Origin: an uncultured Oscillospiraceae bacterium
Lineage (GTDB): Bacteria > Bacillota > Clostridia > Oscillospirales > Oscillospiraceae
Direction: 5' to 3'
DNA length: 64,000 nt
NCBI GenBank assembly: GCA_934597535.1
Contig: CAKTRT010000001.1
Span: 1-64,000 of the forward strand
Shown here: one piece after another, positions 26,371 to 33,859 of the stretch
How the letters are laid out: each line of letters opens with the position of its first letter
Numbering within the stretch: position 1 is the first letter of the stretch
Translations under genes and position numbers: made by a program
The notes under the pieces: generated by a model
What the model was told of the DNA's origin: nothing
The model's input: the letters and a program-made list of their open reading frames with translations, nothing else
The model's database searches: none

Positions 26371-27489
26371 TTACAGCTCGAGCGCCTCAAGCACGCGCGC
26401 AATGACGGCGTTCGACACAAGGAAGCCCTGCGGCGTCAGGCGCCAACGTCCGCCGCATTCCCGCGCAAGGCCATGGCGCGCGCATTCTGCAAGCACGCTC
26501 TCCGCCCCCGCCGTATTCTCTTTGAGGGCAGAAAGGGCGAGTCCGTCCGCCGTGCGCAGCGAGAGCATCACGCGCTCCTCCTCCCGCTCCCGCTCCGGCG
26601 GCCGCGCATCCTCGGAAAGCCGCTCCTTCCCCGCAAGGTAAGCCGCCAGATCGCGCGCCCGCGCAAAGCGCCGCCCGCCGAAGTCCGAATGCGCCCCCGG
26701 GCCGAAGCCGAGATATTCCTGCATCCTCCAGTATTTGAGGTTATGGCGCGACTCGCGTCCCGGCCGCGCAAAGTTGGAGATCTCATACTGCCGGTAGCCC
26801 GCCTTTTCCAGCGCCGCCGCAGTGTAAAGATACTCCTCCGCCTGCGCATCGTCATCGGGGATGTCCATCTCGCCGCGCCGCGCATAAAGCGGCGTTCCCT
26901 CTTCGACCTTCAGCCCATAGCAGGACAAATGCTCGGGCTGTAAGGCGATGGCCGCCGCCAGATTGTCCCGCCAGCGCGCCGGCGTCTGCGCAGGAAGGCC
27001 ATAGATGAGGTCAAGGCTCACATTGTCAAAGCCTGCTGCGCGCGCAGCGCCGAGTGCTTCGACCGTCTCGCAGTGCGTATGCACGCGGCCGATCGACCGC
27101 AGCTCTTCATCGCTTGCCGACTGCATCCCGAGCGAAATGCGGTTGAAGCCAGTCCGCCTGAGCCGCCGCAGTGCGGCTTCATCGCGCGCGCTGTCAGGGT
27201 TGGCCTCCAGCGTGATCTCCGCGTCCCTGCCCACGCGGTAATGAGCGAAGACCGTCTCCAAAATACAGCACAAGCGGCCCGTGCCCAGATAGCTCGGCGT
27301 GCCGCCGCCGAAGTAAACGGTATCGACCGTACAGTCCGCCGCTTCCGCCGCCCGCTGCGCAAGATCGCGCTGCAACGCCGCAGCGTAGGCGTCCATATAT
27401 TCCTCCGAACGCGGCAGCGAGTAAAAATCGCAGTAAATGCACTTTGCCTTGCAGAACGGAACGTGGATGTAAAGGCCCAGTGCGCGCAT
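26371..27489 (-). CDS. hemW: Radical SAM heme chaperone HemW (coproporphyrinogen oxidase-like)
   Basis: The 372-residue protein starts with LYIHVPFCKAKCIYCDFYS. The CxxxCxxC cluster is followed by Phe, and there is no fourth cysteine two residues on, which matches HemW and not the true oxidase HemN. YFGGGTPSYLG and EANPD follow, and the C-terminal HemN domain carries a winged-helix segment. HemW delivers heme to respiratory or other haemoproteins. It is commonly annotated beside lepA or hrcA; here neither neighbour is present. Confidence 0.88.
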   Translation of the reverse strand: MRALGLYIHVPFCKAKCIYCDFYSLPRSEEYMDAYAAALQRDLAQRAAEAADCTVDTVYFGGGTPSYLGTGRLCCILETVFAHYRVGRDAEITLEANPDSARDEAALRRLRRTGFNRISLGMQSASDEELRSIGRVHTHCETVEALGAARAAGFDNVSLDLIYGLPAQTPARWRDNLAAAIALQPEHLSCYGLKVEEGTPLYARRGEMDIPDDDAQAEEYLYTAAALEKAGYRQYEISNFARPGRESRHNLKYWRMQEYLGFGPGAHSDFGGRRFARARDLAAYLAGKERLSEDARPPEREREEERVMLSLRTADGLALSALKENTAGAESVLAECARHGLARECGGRWRLTPQGFLVSNAVIARVLEALEL

Positions 27490-27605
27490 GGCGTCAGCTC
27501 CTCTCGTTTCTTTTCACAGTATTTCCATATTGTAGCACGTCAAACCACGGACCGGCGGATAAGTTCCCCTGCGGCGGCACAAGCTATGCAAAAGGAGTGA
27601 TCTCA

Positions 27606-28040
27606 ATGGATATGACACCGCAGGAATACCAGTCCTACGTCAAGTCGCTTGCGCCAAAGTCCCCCATCGTCAAGGATACGGCACTTGCCTTTCTCGTCGG
27701 CGGCGCAATCTGCACGCTCGGCCAGCTCATCCAGAACGGCTTTTTGTCCCTTGGGCTGGAAAAAACCGCCGCCGGCACGGCAACGTCGATCTGCCTTGTG
27801 TTCCTCTCGGCGCTTTTAACGGGGCTGAACCTCTACAACTCCATCGCGCGTTTTGCCGGCGCGGGCACGCTTGTGCCCATCACAGGCTTTGCCAATGCCG
27901 TCGTCTCTCCTGCCATTGACTTTAAGAGCGAAGGCTTTATCACCGGCATGGCAGCCAAAATGTTTGCCGTGGCGGGACCGGTCATCGTTTTCGGCACGCT
28001 TGCGAGCGTGATCTACGGAGCGGTGCTGATGCTGCTGTGA
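27606..28040 (+). CDS. spoVAC: Stage V sporulation protein AC
   Basis: The 144-residue membrane protein matches SpoVAC over its whole length: AFLVGGAICTLGQLIQNGF, LLTGLNLYNSIARFAGAGTLVPITGFANAVVSPAIDFKSEGFITGMAAKMF as successive conserved blocks, and a final hydrophobic helix. SpoVAC is an inner-spore-membrane channel subunit for dipicolinic acid release and mechanosensing. Start ATG 27606 has AAAGGAG nine bases upstream. Unusually, no spoVAD or spoVAE lies next to it: the flanking genes are leftward hemW and a leftward membrane protein. Confidence 0.88.
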   Translation: MDMTPQEYQSYVKSLAPKSPIVKDTALAFLVGGAICTLGQLIQNGFLSLGLEKTAAGTATSICLVFLSALLTGLNLYNSIARFAGAGTLVPITGFANAVVSPAIDFKSEGFITGMAAKMFAVAGPVIVFGTLASVIYGAVLMLL

Positions 28041-28052
28041 TGCGTGCGCGGA

Positions 28053-28086
28053 AAAAGGCGGGCCGCCCTCAGGCGGCCCGCCTTTT
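28053..28086. terminator. Bidirectional terminator
   Basis: A perfect 15-bp stem (AAAAGGCGGGCCGCC / GGCGGCCCGCCTTTT) has a four-base loop that contains the stop codon of the leftward gene. It serves spoVAC and the convergent CmpB-like gene. Confidence 0.85.
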
Positions 28087-28617
28087 CAGCGTTTGCAGCA
28101 ATGTGCGCGGTGTCAGCGCGTCGATATCGTGCGTCAGGAGCAGCATGCGGGCGGCAAAAATGCCGTCGAGCATGATGAAAAACAGCACCGGCGGCAGGAG
28201 CGTCTCCGGCAACAGCGCGGCAAGCCGCGCAAGAAACGGCTGCACATAACGCACCGCCAGCATCGCAAGCACACCCCAGCAAAGGGAAAACGGCAGGCAG
28301 ACACGGCCGTTCACGTCACATTTGGTGTGAGAATAATCCCAAAACTGCACGGCAAATGCCTTTTCATAGCCCCAGTGCACCGCATACTCCACCGCCGTGG
28401 CCGCCAGCACGCCAAGCAGGAACTGCTCCCATGCGCGCGGCAGCGTTTCCGCCCCTGACAGCAGCACCGCCAGCATCGCAAGGCCGTACACAGGGCACAG
28501 CGGCAGCGCTACAAAGCAGCGCCGCAGGCGGTGGCGCGCATGCGTGAGGGCAGCAAAGAGCTTTTCAAGGCAATAGCCGAAAAAGCTGTAAAAGATCGCA
28601 TACCATAAATATTCCAT
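28069..28617 (-). CDS. CmpB-like putative ABC transporter permease family protein
   Basis: The 182-residue protein has about five hydrophobic segments and the conserved blocks of the family PF06541: YSFFGYCLEKLFA near the N-terminus, LPLCPVYGLAML, EYAVHWGYEKAFAVQFWDYS and NGRVCLPFSLCWG. Databases call these putative ABC permeases, but no ATPase is encoded nearby and the transport role is unproven. The ATG at 28617 follows GGAGGAACG. The start lies 125 bases from the uracil-DNA glycosylase gene, which runs the other way. Confidence 0.78.
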   Translation of the reverse strand: MEYLWYAIFYSFFGYCLEKLFAALTHARHRLRRCFVALPLCPVYGLAMLAVLLSGAETLPRAWEQFLLGVLAATAVEYAVHWGYEKAFAVQFWDYSHTKCDVNGRVCLPFSLCWGVLAMLAVRYVQPFLARLAALLPETLLPPVLFFIMLDGIFAARMLLLTHDIDALTPRTLLQTLKRRAA

Positions 28618-28742
28618 CGTTCCTCCGCGTCCGTTTTCCTCAGTATGGCCGCCGGAGGCAGAAAAATACACGCCCGCGTTGCAAAGCGGCGCGGAATATG
28701 ATAGGATATCGATATTCTCAGTTGATAAGGAGAGATATTGCC

Positions 28743-29321
28743 ATGCCGGATACTTGGGAAGCGCTGGAGCGTGAATGCCTGAATTGCCGCGAATGCTCGC
28801 TCTGGGAGACGCGCACGAACGTTGTCTTCGGCGTGGGCAGCCGAACCGCCGAAGTCTTGTTCATCGGCGAGGGGCCGGGTGCGAACGAAGACGCACAGGG
28901 CGTGCCGTTCGTCGGCAGAGCCGGGCATCTGCTCGACGATATGCTTGAGATCATCGGCCTTTCACGCGATGATGTGTACATCGCCAACATCGTCAAGTGC
29001 CGCCCGCCGGAAAACCGCGACCCGCTGGGTGTGGAGCAGGACGCCTGCATCGGCTATCTCCGCCGTCAGGCGGCGCTGCTGCGGCCGAAGATCATCGTCT
29101 GTCTCGGGCGCATCTCGGCCATGCGCCTCATCAAGCCGGACTTCAAGATCACACGCGAGCACGGCCAGTGGTTTGAAAAAAACGGCTTTCAGATGATGGC
29201 TGTTTACCATCCCGCGGCGCTGCTGCGCGACCCGCGCCGCCGTCCCGAGACCTTCGAGGATTTCAAGTCCCTGCAGGCAAAGATCAATGAGCTTTGCGAG
29301 CACACCCATGCCAATTCCTAA
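28743..29321 (+). CDS. Uracil-DNA glycosylase, Fe-S type (UdgA family)
   Basis: The 192-residue protein fits family 4 uracil-DNA glycosylases. It has cysteines for a [4Fe-4S] cluster (ECLNCREC near residues 12-18; CRPPENRD near 87; a further Cys near 104), motif 1 GEGPGANEDAQGVPFVGRAG (catalytic region), IVCLGRISAM and motif 2 VYHPAALLRDP. It excises uracil from deaminated DNA. The ATG at 28743 has AAGGAG ten bases upstream. A 3' gap of 138 bases leads to the attenuator locus. Confidence 0.9.
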   Translation: MPDTWEALERECLNCRECSLWETRTNVVFGVGSRTAEVLFIGEGPGANEDAQGVPFVGRAGHLLDDMLEIIGLSRDDVYIANIVKCRPPENRDPLGVEQDACIGYLRRQAALLRPKIIVCLGRISAMRLIKPDFKITREHGQWFEKNGFQMMAVYHPAALLRDPRRRPETFEDFKSLQAKINELCEHTHANS

Positions 29322-29396
29322 TGGAAACGGCATGTTTTGCAGCGCTGTGACCTGTCATATTTATCCAGAGACGTCATTTTTTGGATAAAAATGCCA

Positions 29397-29425
29397 TTGA
29401 CTGCTTCTTTTGTGTGTGCTATATT
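29397..29425 (+). promoter_or_regulatory. Promoter of the leader-peptide/ABC importer transcript
   Basis: TTGACT (29397-29402) and TATATT (29420-29425) are spaced by 17 bases. The expected start of transcription, near 29432, leaves a short untranslated stretch before the leader peptide. Confidence 0.75.
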
Positions 29426-29459
29426 AACACCATCATTTTTGAGGAAAGGAGAAAGCAAG

Positions 29460-29564
29460 ATGACCGCCATTTGCCGCATGGATCGCTATTACTATTATTC
29501 CTACTTTTACTTTTATCTGAAAGTAAAAGCGATTTGTGATGCCCGTATTCGGATGGCTGCCTGA
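29460..29564 (+). CDS. Tyrosine/phenylalanine-rich leader peptide
   Basis: This 34-codon frame starts at ATG 29460 after a good ribosome site (AAAGGAG, eight bases upstream). Its residues 10-19 are YYYYSYFYFY: seven Tyr and two Phe codons in ten. It ends at a TGA 33 bases before a strong terminator, and a transporter operon follows. Such peptides (TrpL, PheL, HisL) sense charged tRNA by ribosome stalling. The Tyr codons are mixed (TAT and TAC), so low-complexity DNA does not explain the run. The composition points to Tyr-tRNA, perhaps with Phe-tRNA, as the signal. No known leader of this type comes to mind. Confidence 0.8.
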   Translation: MTAICRMDRYYYYSYFYFYLKVKAICDARIRMAA

Positions 29565-29592
29565 AAAAGCTTTCTCAAGGCTCAAAGCTTTT
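29504..29592 (+). promoter_or_regulatory. Candidate attenuator pause and competing hairpins
   Basis: CTTTTACTTT (29504-29513, inside the Tyr/Phe codons) pairs perfectly with AAAGTAAAAG (29520-29529). A second perfect stem, AAAAGCTTT (29565-29573) with AAAGCTTTT (29584-29592), begins right after the leader stop codon. A ribosome stalled on the Tyr run would cover the first arm. AAAAGC (29525-29530) could then pair with GCTTTT (29587-29592), but I could not define a convincing antiterminator by eye. Confidence 0.55.
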
Positions 29593-29596
29593 GTCA

Positions 29597-29647
29597 AGAA
29601 ACCCGCCGTATGGACCCACAAGTCCTTACGGCGGGTCTTATTTTTTA
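29597..29647 (+). terminator. Attenuator terminator before the ABC importer
   Basis: ACCCGCCGTA (29601-29610) pairs with TACGGCGGGT (29627-29636); an inner GGAC/GTCC stem extends it, and a T-rich tract (29638-29646) follows. It lies between the leader peptide and the first transporter gene, so it must be bypassed for expression. Confidence 0.88.
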
Positions 29648-29677
29648 CCGCTATATTTTTAATTGGAGGAAAAGAAC

Positions 29678-30682
29678 ATGAAAACCAAACGTTCCATCAC
29701 ATTCGTCATTCTCTGCCTTGCGCTGGTGCTGAGCCTGTGTCTGGGTTTGACCGCCTGCGGCAGCAAGACCGATACCGGCGATGCCGGCGACACCGGCGAC
29801 GATAAGACCGCTTATACCGTCGGCATCTGCCAGCTCGTGCAGCACGAGGCGCTCGACGCTGCGACGCAGGGCTTTATCGACGCGCTGAACGAAGCACTGC
29901 CCGGTCAGGTCAAGTTCGAGAACAAGAACGCCAGCGGCGATTCCAACAACTGCGCCACCATTGTCAACGGCTTTGTTTCCGAGGGTGTGGACCTCATTAT
30001 GGCGAACGCGACCGCCGCGCTGCAGGCGGCAGCCTCCGCGACGAGCGACATTCCCATCCTCGGCACCTCCATCACGGCTTACGGCGTGGCGCTGGACATT
30101 GACGACTTCTCCGGCACCGTCGGCGGCAATATCTCCGGCACGAGCGATCTGGCCGACCTGAGCAAGCAGGCGGATATGATCACCGAGTGGTTCCCCGAGA
30201 CCAAGACCGTCGGCCTGCTGTTCTGCTCCGCCGAGCCGAACTCCCGCTACCAGATCGAGGAGGTCGCCAAGAACCTTGCCGCCAAAGGCATCGAGACGAA
30301 GGAATTCGCCTTCACCGACACCAACGACGTCACCTCCGTCACGCAGGCCGCCTGCGACTGGTCCGATGTAATCTACGTTCCCACCGACAACATCGCCGCC
30401 TCCAACACTGAGGCGATCGCCAACGTCACCGTTCCCGCCAAGACCCCTGTTATCGTCGGCGAAGAAGGCATCTGCAAGGGCTGCGGCGTGGCCACTCTTT
30501 CCATCAGCTACTACGATCTCGGCGTGACCACCGGCAAGATGGCCGCCAAGATCCTGACCGGCGAGGCCGACATCTCCACCATGCCTGTCGAGTTCACGAC
30601 CGCAACGCCGAAGTACAATGCCGCCATGTGTGAGGCGCTTGGCATCACTCCGCTGGACGGCTACACCGCCATCGAAGGCTGA
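29678..30682 (+). CDS. ABC importer substrate-binding lipoprotein (TrpX-like family)
   Basis: The 334-residue protein begins with a lipoprotein signal ending LGLTAC (Cys near residue 24). It continues as a type I periplasmic-binding fold of the ABC_sub_bind family (YTVGICQLVQHEALDAATQGF; IMANATAALQAAAS; PILGTSITAYG). Members of this family next to this kind of permease and ATPase are annotated as tryptophan or aromatic amino acid importers (TrpXYZ) in Bacillota. The Tyr/Phe leader peptide upstream suggests tyrosine and/or phenylalanine as substrate here. GGAGG lies eight bases before the ATG. Substrate identity is inferred. Confidence 0.85.
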   Translation: MKTKRSITFVILCLALVLSLCLGLTACGSKTDTGDAGDTGDDKTAYTVGICQLVQHEALDAATQGFIDALNEALPGQVKFENKNASGDSNNCATIVNGFVSEGVDLIMANATAALQAAASATSDIPILGTSITAYGVALDIDDFSGTVGGNISGTSDLADLSKQADMITEWFPETKTVGLLFCSAEPNSRYQIEEVAKNLAAKGIETKEFAFTDTNDVTSVTQAACDWSDVIYVPTDNIAASNTEAIANVTVPAKTPVIVGEEGICKGCGVATLSISYYDLGVTTGKMAAKILTGEADISTMPVEFTTATPKYNAAMCEALGITPLDGYTAIEG

Positions 30683-30749
30683 TCATCCCCCGCAGGCAGG
30701 GGCGGCCATCCGCCCCTGTCCATTCTGAGATCGTTGGAGGAGAGAGTCC

Positions 30750-31694
30750 ATGAGTTTTCTTTCATCGCTGATGAACGCACTGCCCGGTGCGGTGGCACAG
30801 GGCCTTGCGTGGGGCATCATGGCCATCGGAGTTTACATCACCTACCGCATCCTTGACCTGGCCGACCTGACGGTGGACGGCTCGCTCGCCACCGGCGGCG
30901 CGGTATGCGTCATGCTGATCCGCGGCGGCATCAATCCCTGGCTCGCACTTTTATGCGCGGTGCTCGCCGGTATGCTTGCCGGCCTTGTCACCGGTATTTT
31001 CCATACGCGCTGCGGCATCCCGGCGATCCTTGCCGGCATTTTGACGCAGCTGTCGCTCTACTCGATCAATCTGCGCATCATGGGCGGCAAGGCAAATCAG
31101 GCCGTCAGCATCGATAAATATCCGCTGCTCGTCACGCAGCGCTACGTGCGCGACTTCTCGATGAGCAACCCCCTGCCGCTGCTGCTCATCTTTACGGTTG
31201 CGGTCATCGCCGTTCTGTACTGGTTCTTCGGCACGGAAAAGGGCAGCTCCGTGCGCGCCACGGGCGCCAACCCCCACATGGCGCGCGCGCAGGGCATTGA
31301 CACGAACGGCAATATCGTATTCGGGCTGATGCTTTCCAACGGGCTGGTCGCTCTCTCGGGCGCGCTGCTGGCGCAGTATCAAGGCTCGAGCGATGTGCAG
31401 ATGGGCCGCGGCGCCATCGTCATCGGCCTTGCCGCCGTCATTATCGGCGAGGTCGTATTCGGCAAGCTTTTTGTCAACTTTGGTCTCAAGCTGTTCGCCG
31501 TTTCCATCGGCGCGATCATCTACTACATCGTGCTGCAGATCACGCTCCAGCTCGGGCTCAACACCAACGACCTAAAGCTCGTCACCGCGCTGATCGTGGC
31601 GGTCTTCCTCGCCGTTCCCTATTGGAAGGGCAAGATGTTCCACGGCAAGGTGCAGGCGCAGAGCGCACAGAAAGGAGATGGCGAGCATGCTTGA
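30750..31694 (+). CDS. ABC importer permease (TrpY-like)
   Basis: The 314-residue permease has about eight to nine hydrophobic segments and belongs to the branched-chain/sugar-type (BPD_transp_2) permease group. Landmarks are AVAQGLAWGIMAIGVYITYRILDLADLTVDGS near the N-terminus and the cytoplasmic coupling segment VRATGANPHMARAQGID. It follows the binding protein by 67 bases and overlaps the ATPase gene by eight bases, forming a complete importer. Confidence 0.9.
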   Translation: MSFLSSLMNALPGAVAQGLAWGIMAIGVYITYRILDLADLTVDGSLATGGAVCVMLIRGGINPWLALLCAVLAGMLAGLVTGIFHTRCGIPAILAGILTQLSLYSINLRIMGGKANQAVSIDKYPLLVTQRYVRDFSMSNPLPLLLIFTVAVIAVLYWFFGTEKGSSVRATGANPHMARAQGIDTNGNIVFGLMLSNGLVALSGALLAQYQGSSDVQMGRGAIVIGLAAVIIGEVVFGKLFVNFGLKLFAVSIGAIIYYIVLQITLQLGLNTNDLKLVTALIVAVFLAVPYWKGKMFHGKVQAQSAQKGDGEHA

Positions 31695-32481
31695 ACTGAT
31701 CGACCTTCATAAGACCTTCAATCCCGGCACGATCAATGCCAAGACTGCGCTGAACGGCCTGAACCTGACGCTGCACGACGGCGAGTTCGTCACCGTCATC
31801 GGCGGCAACGGCGCGGGCAAGTCCACGATGCTCAACGCCACTGCCGGCACATTCCTTGTCGATTCCGGCAAGATCCTCATCGACGGCAAGGATGTGACCG
31901 CTCTCCCCGAGCATAAGCGCGCAGCGTTCATCGGCCGCGTCTTTCAGGATCCCATGATGGGCACCGCCCCCTCGATGCAGATCGAGGAGAATCTGGCGCT
32001 CGCTGCCCGCCGCGGCCAGCGGCGCGGGCTTTCCTGGGGCGTGACAAAGGAGGAACGCGAGGAATACCGCAAAAAGCTCGGTGATCTGGGGCTGGGACTT
32101 GAGTCCCGTCTCTCCACCAAGGTCTCCACGCTCTCCGGCGGACAGCGTCAGGCGCTCACGCTGCTGATGGCGACGCTCAAGCGCCCCGAGCTGCTGCTGC
32201 TCGACGAACACACCGCCGCGCTCGACCCCAAAACGGCCGCCAAGGTCATGGAGCTGACAGACCGCATCGTGCGTGAAAATCAGCTGACCACGCTGATGAT
32301 CACCCACAATATGCGCGACGCCATCCAGTACGGCAGCCGCCTGATCATGCTGCATGAGGGCCGCATCATTCTGGATATCGCAGGCGAAGACAAGCAGAAG
32401 CTGACCGTGCCCGACCTGCTTGCGCAGTTTACCAAGGCCAGCGGCGATGAATTTGCCAGCGACCGCGCGATCCTCTCCTGA
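31687..32481 (+). CDS. ABC importer ATP-binding protein (TrpZ-like)
   Basis: The 264-residue ATPase has Walker A GGNGAGKST (39-47), the signature LSGGQRQAL, Walker B LLLLDEHTAALD and the switch histidine in ITHNMRDAI. The start ATG 31687 was chosen because AAAGGAG lies nine bases upstream; the ATG at 31678 abuts this site. It overlaps the permease gene, and a strong terminator follows 22 bases after its stop. Confidence 0.92.
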   Translation: MLELIDLHKTFNPGTINAKTALNGLNLTLHDGEFVTVIGGNGAGKSTMLNATAGTFLVDSGKILIDGKDVTALPEHKRAAFIGRVFQDPMMGTAPSMQIEENLALAARRGQRRGLSWGVTKEEREEYRKKLGDLGLGLESRLSTKVSTLSGGQRQALTLLMATLKRPELLLLDEHTAALDPKTAAKVMELTDRIVRENQLTTLMITHNMRDAIQYGSRLIMLHEGRIILDIAGEDKQKLTVPDLLAQFTKASGDEFASDRAILS

Positions 32482-32503
32482 GTTTTTCTATCCCTCTTTC
32501 CTG

Positions 32504-32549
32504 ATAAGCGGGAGGAGGAGACCCGTATGGGTCTCCTCCTCCCGCTTAT
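32504..32549. terminator. Strong bidirectional terminator
   Basis: A perfect 21-bp stem (arms 32504-32524 and 32529-32549, four-base loop GTAT) lies between the importer operon and a convergent lipoprotein gene. Confidence 0.85.
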
Positions 32550-32552
32550 GCT

Positions 32553-33203
32553 TTATTCCTGTGCCGTTTCCCGCAGCACGACCTCCACGATACCGACATC
32601 GTCGGTATCGGGATAGAAATTCACCTGCCACGGCTCTGTGCTCCCGGGCGCAAGTTCCTGCTGCGCAGCGGCCACCATCTCGCGCAGGCCGGCGCGGTCG
32701 GTCGTAAAGTAGCCGAAACGGATGGCGATCCGGCTGCTCCCCTCCTGCTCCGCCGCAAGGCGCAGCAGGTCTCCCAGCGCCTCGGTGCTGGTGGCGGTGA
32801 TGATGGACGCCTGCTCCTCCGCCGTGCGGCGGTAGCCGAGGCGCACGCGCACTTCATAGTAGCCGTGCTCCTGCGCGTCGGTATAGCTGATGTAATCCAG
32901 CAGGTATGCCCCCAGCGGCGTTTCCTCCTGCACCTCGCGGCAGGCGCGTTCGGCCATGGAAGCGGCGCTCTCGTCGTTCCCATAGATGCGCACAGTACCC
33001 TCCTTGCTGTGCTCGCCCAAAAGCAGCAGCAGCGCATTGACAAGGTCCTGATAGCTGTCGGCCCGCAGGGTGTCCGCGCCCTCATTCTCCCAGTAGACCT
33101 CGCTGTGCGGCGCAGAAACGGAATAGCTGCGCTCAAGCACGATATTGCCGCAGCCCGTAAGCAGCAGGCAGAGCGCCAGAGCCGGCAGTATTCGCTTTTT
33201 CAC
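32553..33203 (-). CDS. Putative lipoprotein of unknown function
   Basis: The 216-residue protein starts with a lipoprotein signal peptide (KKRILPALALCLLLTGC, Cys near residue 18) and continues as a mixed alpha/beta extracytoplasmic domain with two similar strand blocks (YYEVRVRLGYRRTAEEQ; SRIAIRFGYFTTDRAG). I do not recognise the family. The start is GTG 33203, chosen because AGGAGG lies eight bases upstream and the signal peptide begins here; the upstream open frame lies in the next gene. It follows the LUD-domain gene by 26 bases, so cotranscription is possible. Confidence 0.75.
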   Translation of the reverse strand: MKKRILPALALCLLLTGCGNIVLERSYSVSAPHSEVYWENEGADTLRADSYQDLVNALLLLLGEHSKEGTVRIYGNDESAASMAERACREVQEETPLGAYLLDYISYTDAQEHGYYEVRVRLGYRRTAEEQASIITATSTEALGDLLRLAAEQEGSSRIAIRFGYFTTDRAGLREMVAAAQQELAPGSTEPWQVNFYPDTDDVGIVEVVLRETAQE

Positions 33204-33229
33204 AGCGCTCTCCTCCTTTCGGATACGGA

Positions 33230-33835
33230 TCAGAAGCCGAGCGTTTCGTCGATGAGCACGACCTCGCTCTCGCAGCTGCGGATAGCCTCCCACATCACAA
33301 CAAGACCGCGGCAAATACGCTGAGTGCTCTTGCAGTCGTAGCAGCGGTCGCCCTTTGCCGCGCAGGGCGTCTTCACGCCGAGACGCTGGGCATTTTTCGG
33401 CGCGGAGATGTTGCGGGCGCGCCAGAGCGCCTCGTCATAGGTAGGCGCGAGCTTGTTGCTGCCCACGACATACCAGACCTTTTTGTGGCCGAAGAGCGAG
33501 GAAGCCACGCGGTTGCCCGTGCCGTCGATATTGATGATCTCGCCGGTTTCGGCAAGGCCGTTGGCCGAGAGCAGGTAGTGCTCGCAGCTGGCAGCCTTTT
33601 CGCGCACCTCGTCGGCGCTCATGCCGTCGGGCACGTTCCAGTGGCTGAACATCGTGTTGTGCTTGCCGAGGCTTTCAAAAAGCCCCAGCTGAGAGAGCGT
33701 CATGCTGCCGCCGAACGACACGCTCACGCCGTCGATCTGCGCGTTCAGATACTCCGCCGCTTCCTTTGCCGTCGCAAAGGTGCTCACGGCAAAGCCGCGC
33801 GCTTCCAGATTCTTTTTCACTTCCGTAAAGTCCAT
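33230..33835 (-). CDS. LUD-domain (LutC-like) protein
   Basis: The 201-residue protein has the LUD fold seen in LutC/YkgG: EVKKNLEARGFAVSTFATAKEAAEYL, VSFGGSMTLSQLGLFE, LLSANGLAETGEIINIDGTGNRVA, VWYVVGSNKLAPTYDEAL. A cysteine cluster, PCAAKGDRCYDCKSTQRIC, sits near residues 157-175 and could bind metal or an Fe-S centre. LutC proteins take part in lactate oxidation, but lutA and lutB are absent here. Stand-alone LUD proteins of this form are common in clostridia and have no defined role. Confidence 0.85.
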   Translation of the reverse strand: MDFTEVKKNLEARGFAVSTFATAKEAAEYLNAQIDGVSVSFGGSMTLSQLGLFESLGKHNTMFSHWNVPDGMSADEVREKAASCEHYLLSANGLAETGEIINIDGTGNRVASSLFGHKKVWYVVGSNKLAPTYDEALWRARNISAPKNAQRLGVKTPCAAKGDRCYDCKSTQRICRGLVVMWEAIRSCESEVVLIDETLGF

Positions 33836-33859
33836 CGTCTTTCCTCCTGTCCGTTTTTC

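Noticed and set aside
28069-28617. Part of a functional ABC transporter
   Set aside because: The family name includes 'ABC transporter permease', but no ATPase or binding protein is linked to it; the label was not taken as evidence of function.
29432-29460. T-box leader upstream of the importer
   Set aside because: The space before the leader ATG is too short for a T-box Stem I, and I could not find the T-box sequence before the terminator. A leader peptide explains the region better.
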